Shown in pieces: positions 51,985 to 60,898 of a stretch of DNA of 64,000 nucleotides. Positions within the stretch are counted from its first letter, which is position 1, and every line of letters starts with the position of its first letter. The notes under the pieces were generated by a model. It did not search any database, had not been told where the DNA came from, and saw nothing but the letters and a program-made list of their open reading frames with translations. The translations under genes and the position numbers were made by a program. This DNA comes from Criblamydia sequanensis CRIB-18 (lineage in GTDB: Bacteria > Chlamydiota > Chlamydiia > Chlamydiales > Criblamydiaceae): NCBI RefSeq assembly GCF_000750955.1, contig NZ_CCEJ010000003.1, positions 1 through 64,000 on the forward strand. The letters run 5' to 3'.

Positions 51985-53032
51985 GGGGTTGCTTCCTTTA
52001 GTCTTGATTTTACCCTTTTTTTCCTTCGGAGAAAAGGCTCAAATAAATGAAGCTGTCGATCAAATCATTCTAAATGAGATGAAAAGACAAAATATTCCGG
52101 GTTTTGCAGCGGCCGTTATTGTAAAAGGCAACGTTATACACGCAAAAGGGTATGGGTATAGCGATTTACAGGCAAAAATAAAAGTTACCCCTCAAACCCT
52201 GTTTGGGATTGGTTCTGTATCAAAAACCATGACTGCCTTTTTAGTGATGCTTTTAAATCAGAACCGTCAGATTGATATTGATGATTCCATAAGAGAATAC
52301 CTCCCCTCGGCGCCTATTGACTTCGATGAGGTAACGATAAGAGAACTTTTATCCCATACAAGCGGTATTCCCCAGTATCAAGGACCCCATCTCCCTTGGC
52401 CAAATACATGGGAGAAGATTTCAAAGAAACCTTTTCAGTTTGAACCCGGAACTAGTGTTAAATACAACAATTTTGGCTATATTGTCTTAACAAGGTTAAT
52501 TGAAAATGTAACTCGGAAAACTTACCCCGAGTTTCTAAAAGAAAAAGTTCTAAACCCTCTTAATATGCATGCAACAAGAATTCCGGAGGATCTTTTTCCA
52601 CAGGGGATTGCTACTCGTTATCATATTGTAGAAGGGCAAATCTCTCTCGCAAAAAATTTGAAACCCTGGAAGCAAATGTCCGGATCCGGCGGTATTGTTT
52701 CTAATCTTGAGGATCTCATCAAATGGGATAAGGCGATGACGGCAAAGAAAATTTTATCGACCGAGTCATATAAGGAAATGTGGAGTCCACAAGCCTTAAA
52801 AAATGGACAGTCCAGCGGATGGGGTTTAGGATGGCACCTCTTCCAAGACAAGGGTAAGCTGATAGCTAAAAAAGATGGCGGCATAGCCGGTTTTAGAAGC
52901 CTGATTGTTAGGCATATTGATGATGAAATCAGTCTGATTTTTCTTGCTAATGCCAATCCTGTTCGCTTTTCTCCTTTTGTAAATCCTATAATGGAACTTT
53001 TTCAAAAAGAGAAGCCCGCTCCAAAATCTTGA
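51959..53032 (+). CDS. Exported serine hydrolase (class C beta-lactamase/PBP4*-like)
   Basis: This 357-aa protein has an N-terminal hydrophobic signal (MIRGLLPLVLILPFFSFG). The motifs are the active serine SVSKTMTAF (S-x-x-K), YNNFGY (Y-x-N) and a late GGIAGFRS in place of K-T-G. They place it in the beta-lactamase/D-peptidase clan, class C type. Most such stand-alone members are esterases or D-aminopeptidases. In a chlamydia with little peptidoglycan, a role in envelope remodelling is an inference. The start ATG 51959 has a strong GGAGGAG upstream within dipZ. Confidence 0.88.
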   Translation: MPLLSAMIRGLLPLVLILPFFSFGEKAQINEAVDQIILNEMKRQNIPGFAAAVIVKGNVIHAKGYGYSDLQAKIKVTPQTLFGIGSVSKTMTAFLVMLLNQNRQIDIDDSIREYLPSAPIDFDEVTIRELLSHTSGIPQYQGPHLPWPNTWEKISKKPFQFEPGTSVKYNNFGYIVLTRLIENVTRKTYPEFLKEKVLNPLNMHATRIPEDLFPQGIATRYHIVEGQISLAKNLKPWKQMSGSGGIVSNLEDLIKWDKAMTAKKILSTESYKEMWSPQALKNGQSSGWGLGWHLFQDKGKLIAKKDGGIAGFRSLIVRHIDDEISLIFLANANPVRFSPFVNPIMELFQKEKPAPKS

Positions 53033-53084
53033 CTTAATTCTCGAGGTTAAGGGAAAGTGGATAATAGCTTTAAGAGGTATGGTT

Positions 53085-53714
53085 ATGAGATTTAAATTTT
53101 TATCATTTTTTCTTTCATTATGTTTTTTTTCCGGTTTGCAGGCGGAAACTAAGGTTTTAGCTTTCTCAGGTAGCTTGAGGAATGATTCCTTTAACAAAAA
53201 ATTAATTAATGAGGCTGCAGAGATAGCAAAAGGCCTTGGCGCCGAGGTCACCGTCATCGATTTAAAAGAGTTTCCTATGCCGATCTATGATTCTGATCTT
53301 GAGCAAAGTGAAGGAATGCCGGAGAGTGTAAGGAAGTTTCGATCGCATCTTCTTGAATCCCAAGTTATCATAATAGCAACCCCGGAATACAATGGCTCGC
53401 TATCAGGGGCTTTAAAAAACGCCATCGATTGGGCTTCCAGAGATGAGAAAGGAAATGGCTCAAGAGACGCATTTAAAAATAAGACTTTTCTTGTAATGAG
53501 TGCCTCTCTTGGCGGGGGAGGGCAATCAGTTCTAAATCATTTAACTCAAATTCTTGAGAGGTTAGGCGCTAAAGTGTCCCCAAGGCAAGTTTCTATCACC
53601 AATGCAACCAATGCTTTTAATTCCGATGGAAAACTTATCAATAACACTTATAAGCTCGCATTAAAGCAAGAAATTGAACAATCCCTCAAGCCTACACCTA
53701 ACCCGGTTAGATAA
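53085..53714 (+). CDS. Exported NADPH-dependent FMN reductase-like flavoprotein
   Basis: This flavodoxin-fold protein of 209 aa has the phosphate-binding VLAFSGSLRNDSFNKK, the AAPEYNGS-like IATPEYNGSLSGALKN and a GGGGQSVLNHL loop. They match NADPH-dependent FMN reductases and azoreductases. A signal peptide precedes the domain (FKFLSFFLSLCFFSGLQA), which is unusual since the family is cytosolic and uses NADPH. ATG 53085 fits AAGAGG at seven bases better than ATG 53079. It follows the serine hydrolase by 52 bp and belongs to the same plus-strand group. Confidence 0.85.
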   Translation: MRFKFLSFFLSLCFFSGLQAETKVLAFSGSLRNDSFNKKLINEAAEIAKGLGAEVTVIDLKEFPMPIYDSDLEQSEGMPESVRKFRSHLLESQVIIIATPEYNGSLSGALKNAIDWASRDEKGNGSRDAFKNKTFLVMSASLGGGGQSVLNHLTQILERLGAKVSPRQVSITNATNAFNSDGKLINNTYKLALKQEIEQSLKPTPNPVR

Positions 53715-53720
53715 AGACTA

Positions 53721-55217
53721 ATGCATAAATCCATTTTTCTAATTTTTTATGTTTTAATTTTTTCATTATCAACCTGTTTTTCTATTGAAGACACGCAAGA
53801 TGAAAAAGAAGATGACATAGAATGGATCCTGCCGGGCCAAGAAGATGATTCTCTTCTACCCCTTCGTGAATACGAGGGGGAGCCTTCCGGGCCGACCTCC
53901 GAGGAAATTCTATATAGGGCTGAAAAAGCTCCTCTAAATATTTTTTCAAGCGTTATTTTTATTCTGGCTGTCTTGCACATCCTCTCGGTTCGAAAAATTT
54001 CTCTTTTAGCTAAAGAGATTAAACCCGATACGGAATTAAAAAAATTTTTAATTGAAATTCTGCGTTTTCTTGGAGAGGTGGAAATTGTTTTTGGAATTTG
54101 GGTGATCCCTCTTGTGATTTGCATCACCACTTTCTATAACTGGGAGACAGCAGTCGATTACTTAAACAGCCGTAACTACACGGAAGCGATAGCCGTAGTT
54201 GTCATTATGTCAATCGCTGCGTCAAAACCAATGGTTTATATTGTCGAAAAAATTATTGGTTTCATAGCCCGTTCTTTTGGAAATACCCTGTCCGCTTGGT
54301 GGCTCTCGTTAATGATTATAGGGCCTCTTTTAGGTTCAATCATCACAGAAGCCGGCGCCATGATTCTAACCGCGGTTTTATTAACCAAAAAATTTTATGA
54401 CATGCGCCCAAGCCCCAAACTCTCCTATGCCTCTCTTGGTCTTTTATTTACCAATGTTTCTTTAGGAGGGATCATCACTGTTTTTGCATCCCCACCGGCT
54501 TTACTTGCAGCTCACGCATGGAAGTGGGATTCATTTTATATGTTTTTTACCTTTGGCTTTAGAGCCATTATTGCAATAGCCGTCAGCAGTTTTTTTTATT
54601 ATTGGCTTTTTAAAGATGAATTTAAAGGGCTCGAAAAGTCTTTCTCTGCCGCAAACCAATCAGAAGAAACCCAAATAAAAAAAGAACCTATTCCTTGTTT
54701 TGTTTTCATAGGGAATCTAATTTTTCTCTTTGGGGTGGCCTACAATGTCCACCAGCCCGTAATTTTTATTGGACTATATCTTTTTTATCTCGGTTTTTAT
54801 CAAGCGACAAGCGCTTTTCAAGGAGAGCTTCATTTAAGGTCGGCTCTTCTTGTCGGTTTTTTTATTGCAGGCCTTGTCATTCATGCAGGTCTTCAAGAAT
54901 GGTGGATAGCCCCTCTTTTTGAGCATGTGGATGCGTTTAAAATGATGGGGGTCTCCATGATCCTTGGGCCCGTTACCGATAATGCCGCTTTAACTTATAT
55001 GGCGACTTTGATTCCGGATCTTTCAGAAAGCGCTAAATATGCTGTGATGGTAGGGGCTGTTTCTGCAGGGGGTTTAACAGTTATTGCCAATGCTCCGAAT
55101 CCTGCCGGACAACAAATCCTCAATCCTTATTTTAAAGACGGGATATCTTCTTTAAATCTCTTTAAAGGGGCTTTTCTTCCTACTTTGATTTCAATTTTGA
55201 TTTTTTTCCTGATCTAA
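53721..55217 (+). CDS. Putative Na+/H+ antiporter (PF07399-type)
   Basis: This multi-pass membrane protein of 498 aa has a signal-like N-terminal helix, an acidic periplasmic stretch and about ten membrane segments. It includes GPLLGSIITEAGAMILTAVL and a mirrored MMGVSMILGPVTDNAALTYM. The internal repeat with an acidic residue in each half is the pattern of the ion transporter superfamily, and the sequence fits the putative Na+/H+ antiporter family. The ion is inferred from the family. It starts six bases after the flavin reductase stop. Confidence 0.87.
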   Translation: MHKSIFLIFYVLIFSLSTCFSIEDTQDEKEDDIEWILPGQEDDSLLPLREYEGEPSGPTSEEILYRAEKAPLNIFSSVIFILAVLHILSVRKISLLAKEIKPDTELKKFLIEILRFLGEVEIVFGIWVIPLVICITTFYNWETAVDYLNSRNYTEAIAVVVIMSIAASKPMVYIVEKIIGFIARSFGNTLSAWWLSLMIIGPLLGSIITEAGAMILTAVLLTKKFYDMRPSPKLSYASLGLLFTNVSLGGIITVFASPPALLAAHAWKWDSFYMFFTFGFRAIIAIAVSSFFYYWLFKDEFKGLEKSFSAANQSEETQIKKEPIPCFVFIGNLIFLFGVAYNVHQPVIFIGLYLFYLGFYQATSAFQGELHLRSALLVGFFIAGLVIHAGLQEWWIAPLFEHVDAFKMMGVSMILGPVTDNAALTYMATLIPDLSESAKYAVMVGAVSAGGLTVIANAPNPAGQQILNPYFKDGISSLNLFKGAFLPTLISILIFFLI

Positions 55218-55340
55218 CCCTTGATTTTTTTAAATCTTGAGATAACTCTTTCTCAGCCGGCTATATTTATCTAGACTTGATTTAGGGGCCCAAGTTAGCT
55301 TATAAAGCTTCTTTAAATTAATAAAAGAGAGGCTCCAAAG

Positions 55341-56486
55341 ATGAATCCGGTGATTTTTAGAAAAATCAGCTTTTTATTAGCATTAATTTTTTTGTTCAAG
55401 ACACAAATTTGTCTTGGAGAAAAGCTTCCTGCAGATTTAACCTTTCTTATTGCTGATTTGAAGTATAACGAAAAACTTGGCGGCATAAAAATTTGTGAAA
55501 TCCAAAGCTTAAGCTTATCCAAATTGTACGGTTTTGATTTTATTAACGGGAAAGAGGGGTTAGCGGCTGAATTGGTAAGCCATGTGATGTTCAAGCATTG
55601 CAGGGAGGGATGGTTTGTAGATAGGAACATCTGCGATCCAAGGATAAAAACAAAACTTAAAATGCATGGCTTTGAATCCCTTTCCGGCATCAATTCCATT
55701 TTTTCCTCAAAAAGTTTTCAACAGGCTGCTTCAAGAAAAGTTTACGATCCCTCAAAACTTTCAGATTATGCCGGGGCCTTATATGCCCTGCCCTTTAGCA
55801 TAGGCTCTTTGGATCAGTTTAGAAACAATTTTCCGGGGATTATTGTGATTGACGCGGCTTTTTTTCCTTATATGGGATTAGTGGGCAACAAACAAGCGGT
55901 CGCTCAACTTTTGGACCATGAGAAATTAAAGTCTTTAAGGCCCAACTGGAAAATCTATCCCAAAAAATTTTCAGATCGTTTGATTGAAGATATAAATCGT
56001 GATTTTCCGGAAGAAATTGTTGTGATTAAACCTCTTTATTCCACTAAAGGAAACGGGGTAATTATCGTATCCAAAAATGATTTAAAAGGTACCCTTAAGT
56101 TCATCTTAAAAAATCAAAAAGCACAACATCCCGATCCTTCTTATAGTTATTGGAGCAAGGATAAGGCAGAGACTTTCTTAGTCGAGGAATTCATCTCTTC
56201 GGATCCGATTGCCGTCGATCATTTATTCGGCCAATCCTTCGACGGAACTATGAGAGTTGCTTTTGCCCTAACTTTTAATGAAGGAAAGTTTGATTTTCAT
56301 TTTATCGAGTGCCATTGGAAGCTTCCGCAAAATTCTATTGATTCTCAAGTCTCGTTAAACCAAAAGCATAAATCCTATGCGGAGCCTCCTTTTTTCGCAG
56401 CAGTAGACCCTTTAATTCAAGAAAAGGTAGAGAAGGAGCTTAGGGAGGGGATGCTGACTATGTATAAAATGATTTTAGAAAAATAA
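55341..56486 (+). CDS. Exported ATP-grasp-like protein
   Basis: This 381-aa protein has a signal peptide (FRKISFLLALIFLFKTQICLG). The second half looks like an ATP-grasp fold: EEIVVIKPLYSTKGNGVIIV (first Lys and Gly-rich loop), FLVEEFISSDPIAVD (hinge) and DGTMRVAFALTFNEGKFDFH (metal-binding strand). Such folds ligate carboxylates with ATP, which is absent from the periplasm. The protein may therefore act after export into the host cell or be non-catalytic. The N-terminal half is not recognised. A terminator follows. Confidence 0.65.
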   Translation: MNPVIFRKISFLLALIFLFKTQICLGEKLPADLTFLIADLKYNEKLGGIKICEIQSLSLSKLYGFDFINGKEGLAAELVSHVMFKHCREGWFVDRNICDPRIKTKLKMHGFESLSGINSIFSSKSFQQAASRKVYDPSKLSDYAGALYALPFSIGSLDQFRNNFPGIIVIDAAFFPYMGLVGNKQAVAQLLDHEKLKSLRPNWKIYPKKFSDRLIEDINRDFPEEIVVIKPLYSTKGNGVIIVSKNDLKGTLKFILKNQKAQHPDPSYSYWSKDKAETFLVEEFISSDPIAVDHLFGQSFDGTMRVAFALTFNEGKFDFHFIECHWKLPQNSIDSQVSLNQKHKSYAEPPFFAAVDPLIQEKVEKELREGMLTMYKMILEK

Positions 56487-56510
56487 AACCTGTACTATGA
56501 ATAAAACTTT

Positions 56511-56540
56511 AAAGCCTTTCGTTTGTAGAAAGGCTTTTTA
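56511..56540 (+). terminator. Terminator of the ATP-grasp-like gene
   Basis: AAAGCCTTTC and GAAAGGCTTT form a 10-bp stem around a seven-base loop and are followed by TTATAAA. It lies 25 bp after the stop codon. Confidence 0.9.
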
Positions 56541-56559
56541 TAAATAGGCAAAAAAAGAT

Positions 56560-57420
56560 GTGAAAATGAAAACCGCACACGATTTATCAAATGAAGAAGA
56601 AAGGGTCATTAAGTTCAAAGGGACAGAGAGGCCGGGAACCGGGAAATTCGATAAACATGATGAACCCGGTGTCTTTGTTTGCAGACGATGCGATTACCCC
56701 CTCTATCTTTCTTCAAGAAAATTTGATTCAGGATGCGGTTGGCCAAGTTTCGATGAAGAAATCAATGACCATGTTGAGAGAAAGCCGGATTCTGATGGAG
56801 AAAGAACTGAAATCCTTTGTAATAGATGCAAAGCTCACTTAGGTCATGTCTTTGAAGGAGAATATTTTACAGAAAAAAATACAAGGCACTGCGTCAACTC
56901 AATCTCAATGTCTTTTATTCCGGCCTTTACAAAAGAAGGTTATGAAAGGGCATTTTTTGCAGCCGGCTGTTTTTGGGGCGTAGAGCATCTTTTTAAAAAA
57001 CTTAAAGGTGTTATAAGCGTTGAGTCCGGATATATGGGGGGACAGGTTGTAAACCCGACCTATGAAGAAGTTTGTACCGGCAAGACAGGGCATGCAGAAG
57101 CGGTCCTAGTTGTTTTTGATCCCGAAGTTATCTCGTATGAAAAAGTTGCCTCTTATTTTTTTGAAATCCATAACCCCGAAGAAAGACAAAGGCAGGGCCC
57201 TGATATCGGGCCGCAATACCGATCAGCTGTTTTCTATCTTACGGAAGCTCAGAAAAAAGTTGCTGAAAGGCTTATTGAAAAGCTAAATGATAAAGGGTAT
57301 AAGGTTGCAACAGAGTTAGTTCCGGCAAGCCCTTTTTATCCGGCAGAAGCCTACCATCAAAATTACTATGAGAAAACCGGCAAAGAGCCTTATTGTCATT
57401 TTTACACCAAAAGATTTTGA
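56560..57420 (+). CDS. msrBA: Fused methionine sulphoxide reductase MsrB-MsrA
   Basis: A single chain of 286 aa repairs oxidised methionine. The MsrB half comes first (about 5-125): zinc cysteines in CRRCDYPL and [10 protein letters not shown], and the catalytic Cys in RHCVNSISM. The MsrA half follows (about 130-286) with the active [11 protein letters not shown] and the late [10 protein letters not shown]. The B-before-A order is one known fusion arrangement. No signal peptide is present, so it is cytosolic. GTG at 56560 or ATG at 56566 may be used. Together with DipZ it marks a redox-repair neighbourhood. Confidence 0.95.
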   Translation: MKMKTAHDLSNEEERVIKFKGTERPGTGKFDKHDEPGVFVCRRCDYPLYLSSRKFDSGCGWPSFDEEINDHVERKPDSDGERTEILCNRCKAHLGHVFEGEYFTEKNTRHCVNSISMSFIPAFTKEGYERAFFAAGCFWGVEHLFKKLKGVISVESGYMGGQVVNPTYEEVCTGKTGHAEAVLVVFDPEVISYEKVASYFFEIHNPEERQRQGPDIGPQYRSAVFYLTEAQKKVAERLIEKLNDKGYKVATELVPASPFYPAEAYHQNYYEKTGKEPYCHFYTKRF

Positions 57421-57546
57421 ACCCTGGTCTAAAAAAAATAAATGACATAAAGTAAAGTTTACATACCTCAAAAACGCTTATCCATTCCCCCTTATACTTT
57501 GTAAGTCCCTTATTTTGAGCATTTCAAAAAGTTAAGGAGATTATCC

Positions 57547-58350
57547 ATGAGAGCGCTCTTTTCCGGTTCTTTAAGCTTTGGCCTTATTAACATCCCTGTA
57601 AATCTCTATTCCGGCGTCAATGAACGCGGCGGCATTAGCTTGGATATGCTTCATAAAAAAGATTTATCCCCTATACGGTATGCCAAAATCTGTAAAGCAG
57701 AAGAAAAGGAGATCCCCTACGAGGAAGTCGTAAAAGGTTATGAGGTGCAAGAGGGGGAATATGTCGTTATTACCGACGAAGATTTTGCAAAAATCTACCC
57801 CAAAAGAACAAAGACAATTGAGATTCATTATTTTATCAAAGAAGAAGAGGTCAATAGCGTTTACTTTGAAAAACCTTATTTTCTTGAACCCGGGAAAGGC
57901 ACCCCCAAAGCTTACTTTTTACTAGCCGATGCTCTTAAGAAATCAAAAAAAGTCGGCGTTGTGACTTATGTAATGCATACAAGAGAACATATTGGAATTG
58001 TAAAACCCTACGGAAGAGGAATTATTTTAAATCAGCTTCGGTATGAAAGCGAGCTTAGAAATTTTAATGAAATTGAATTACCGATAGCCAAAATTGATTC
58101 GAAAGAGATGGAAATGGCCTTGAAGCTAATCAACCAGCTAACGGAAAAATTTAAGCCTGAGAAATTTAAAGACACCTATGCCGAGATGATTCAAGCTATT
58201 ATTGATGAAAAAACAAAGGGTAAGAAAGTAAAAGCTAAAAAGAAAGAAGCTCCGCTGAGGGGTGTTCATGATTTAATGGGAAAATTAAAAGAGAGTTTAA
58301 AGAGTTATCCCCATCCGGTAAAAAAAGCCGTAAGCGCAAGAAAGCGTTAA
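57547..58350 (+). CDS. ku: Ku protein for non-homologous end joining
   Basis: This bacterial Ku of 267 aa forms a ring-shaped homodimer on DNA ends and recruits LigD. The features are ALFSGSLSFGLINIPVNLYSG at the start, a central VKPYGRGIILNQLRYESELR and a Lys-rich C-terminal tail. Start ATG 57547 follows AAGGAGATTATCC. The ligD gene starts 10 bp after its stop and has its own AAGGAG, so both form one NHEJ operon. Confidence 0.96.
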   Translation: MRALFSGSLSFGLINIPVNLYSGVNERGGISLDMLHKKDLSPIRYAKICKAEEKEIPYEEVVKGYEVQEGEYVVITDEDFAKIYPKRTKTIEIHYFIKEEEVNSVYFEKPYFLEPGKGTPKAYFLLADALKKSKKVGVVTYVMHTREHIGIVKPYGRGIILNQLRYESELRNFNEIELPIAKIDSKEMEMALKLINQLTEKFKPEKFKDTYAEMIQAIIDEKTKGKKVKAKKKEAPLRGVHDLMGKLKESLKSYPHPVKKAVSARKR

Positions 58351-58360
58351 GGAGATATCA

Positions 58361-60820
58361 ATGGGCTTAAGAGCTTATAAAGCAAAACGGGATTTTACCA
58401 AGACAAAAGAACCTAAGCCTAAAAAAAAGGAAAAGACTTCAAGCCCTTTATCATTTGTAATTCAAAAGCATGATGCAAGAAGGCTTCACTATGATTTAAG
58501 GCTTGAAGCGGACGGGGTTTTAAAGAGTTGGGCAGTACCTAAGGGACCGTCGCTTGACCCGGGAGTAAAAAGACTTGCCATCGAGGTTGAAGACCATCCG
58601 CTTGACTACGGTTCATTTGAAGGGACGATTCCTGAAGGAAATTATGGAGCCGGAAAAGTCATCGTTTGGGATAACGGGACTTATGAACCTGAAAATGTGA
58701 CGGGTCCAAATAAAGATAAAGGGGTGTTGGAAGCTTTAAAAAAAGGAAAACTTACCTTTATTCTTCACGGGCATAAGTTAAAAGGGGAGTTTTCACTTGT
58801 TAGACTGGCTTCTTCTGAAAAAAAGAATGAATGGCTTCTCATAAAAAAAAGCGACTCTTATGAATCAAAAGAAGACATTACAAAACAAGACCAATCAGTC
58901 ATATCTGATAGAACCATTGACCCCCCCCTAATTGAAGGCAAAAAAGCCAAGATGCCTCATTTGATAAACCCCATGCTTGGCACTCTTGTCGAAGAACCTT
59001 TTAATAAAAAAGGATGGATTTTTGAAGTTAAGTGGGATGGTTATCGGGCTATTGCTGAAATCTATAAAAAGACAGTTGAGCTCTACTCGAGAAATCACCT
59101 TTCTTTTAATCATCAATTTGCCCCGATAGTCGATGATCTAAAAAAATTCAAAAAAGAAATGATTCTTGATGGAGAAGTCGTTGTCCTTGATAAAGAAGGC
59201 CTGCCTAATTTTCAAATGCTTCAAAATTATTTAAATGCCAAAGACACCACGGGTTTTTTATGCTACTATGTCTTCGATATCTTGTATTATGATGGATATG
59301 ACCTGAAAGAGCTTCCTTTGATCCAAAGAAAAACGCTTCTAAAAGAAGTTTTGGAAGATAAGGTTTTTAAGAAGAGCAGAATTATTTATAGCGATCATAT
59401 TGAAGAGAAAGGAGTCCCTTTTTTTAAAGAAGCTAAAAAAAAGGATCTTGAAGGCATCATCGCAAAACTTAGCTCAAGCACCTACATAGAAAAGAGATCT
59501 AAAAACTGGCTTAAGATTAAAACCCATCAAATGCAAGAAGTGATTGTCGGGGGGTTCACCTCCCCAAAGGGAAGCCGTAAACATTTAGGAGCGCTTCTTG
59601 TCGGCTACTATAAAAAAGATAAATTTGTCTATGCCGGACATGTCGGGGGCGGCTTTAACGAAAAATCCTTAAAAGAGATGGAAGAGCTTTTAGCTCCCAT
59701 CATTCAGGAAAAATGTCCTTTTGAAATAAAACCTAAAGCTAATGCTTCTGTCCTTTGGGTTAAACCTAAAATTGTAGTGGAAGTTTCTTTTCAGGAATGG
59801 ACCAAGGAGGGGATTATGAGACAACCCATTTTTCATGGGGTCCGAGTCGATAAAGCGCCAAAAAAAATTACACGCGAAGAGCCGTTGTCCAAAACTGAAA
59901 CAGATAAACTCGAAAAAAAAAACGAAAAAAATAACGTTATTGAAGAAATAGCCACAAACCCCCAAAAAGTATACTGGCCAAAAGAGGGATATACTAAAGA
60001 AGATCTTCTAAAGTATTACGAAAAAGTCTCATCTTACATGCTTCCGCATTTAAAAGACCGACCAATTGTTCTACAACGCTTTCCAAACGGGATCAAAGGG
60101 CATAGTTTCTATCAAAAAGAAGCACCTGAATTTACACCCGCCTGGATGCCGACTGTTGAAGTTGAACATTCTGAAAAGACCATTCGTTATTTACTTGCCA
60201 ATGATTTAAAAAGCCTTCTCTACATAGTAAATTTAGGTTCCATTGAAATCCACCCCTTCTTAAGCCGCTTTGAGCATATTGATGAACCGGATTATTTAGT
60301 GATCGATCTAGACCCGGCAGATCTTCCTTTTGAAGCTGTAATCCCGGTTGCGCAAGAAGTTAAGAAAATTTTGGATCGTTTAAAAGTGAAAAGCTATCCT
60401 AAAATTTCAGGGAAAAGAGGGCTTCACGTCTATTTGCCGCTCCAGGCAAAATACTCTTACGATGATGTAGAAAACATAGCAAAACTTTTAGCCCATCTTA
60501 TCAATGATAAACTTCCTGATGAGACAAGCTTACTTCGAGACCCGAAGAAACGTAAGAAAAAGGTATACATTGATTATTTGCAAAATGGGCGGACCAAAAC
60601 AGTTGTGGCTGCTTATTCCGTAAGGCCTGTAGAGGGAGCACAAGTGGCAGCGCCTCTTGAATGGAAAGAAGTCAGGAAAGGTTTAGAACCTTCTCTTTTT
60701 ACGATAGAAACTATGATTCCAAGATTGAAAAAGAAAGGAGACTTATTTAAGCCTCTTTTAAGGACAAGCCTTTCACTTGAAAAGCTTTTAAAAAACATAG
60801 AAAAAGAATTTTCTGTTTAG
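58361..60820 (+). CDS. ligD: Multifunctional DNA ligase D (PE-Lig-Pol order)
   Basis: LigD of 819 aa repairs double-strand breaks with Ku. The 3'-phosphoesterase domain (about 25-185; HDARRLHYDLRLE, DYGSFEGTIPEGNYG) comes first. An ATP-dependent ligase follows (about 200-510; adenylated Lys in FEVKWDGYRAI, EGIIAKLSSSTY, later VVEVSFQEW). The primase-type polymerase is last (about 535-815; the acidic DLDPADLPF, SGKRGLHVYLPL). The order is as in Pseudomonas LigD. An eight-C run at about 58921-58928 lies between PE and ligase domains. Start ATG follows AAGGAG. Confidence 0.95.
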   Translation: MGLRAYKAKRDFTKTKEPKPKKKEKTSSPLSFVIQKHDARRLHYDLRLEADGVLKSWAVPKGPSLDPGVKRLAIEVEDHPLDYGSFEGTIPEGNYGAGKVIVWDNGTYEPENVTGPNKDKGVLEALKKGKLTFILHGHKLKGEFSLVRLASSEKKNEWLLIKKSDSYESKEDITKQDQSVISDRTIDPPLIEGKKAKMPHLINPMLGTLVEEPFNKKGWIFEVKWDGYRAIAEIYKKTVELYSRNHLSFNHQFAPIVDDLKKFKKEMILDGEVVVLDKEGLPNFQMLQNYLNAKDTTGFLCYYVFDILYYDGYDLKELPLIQRKTLLKEVLEDKVFKKSRIIYSDHIEEKGVPFFKEAKKKDLEGIIAKLSSSTYIEKRSKNWLKIKTHQMQEVIVGGFTSPKGSRKHLGALLVGYYKKDKFVYAGHVGGGFNEKSLKEMEELLAPIIQEKCPFEIKPKANASVLWVKPKIVVEVSFQEWTKEGIMRQPIFHGVRVDKAPKKITREEPLSKTETDKLEKKNEKNNVIEEIATNPQKVYWPKEGYTKEDLLKYYEKVSSYMLPHLKDRPIVLQRFPNGIKGHSFYQKEAPEFTPAWMPTVEVEHSEKTIRYLLANDLKSLLYIVNLGSIEIHPFLSRFEHIDEPDYLVIDLDPADLPFEAVIPVAQEVKKILDRLKVKSYPKISGKRGLHVYLPLQAKYSYDDVENIAKLLAHLINDKLPDETSLLRDPKKRKKKVYIDYLQNGRTKTVVAAYSVRPVEGAQVAAPLEWKEVRKGLEPSLFTIETMIPRLKKKGDLFKPLLRTSLSLEKLLKNIEKEFSV

Positions 60821-60898
60821 ATTGAATTCTTCTTAGATTTAATCGAGATTTTGTTTATACCATTTGAAATTCTAGCAGTAGTAAAAGGTTATCGCGGT

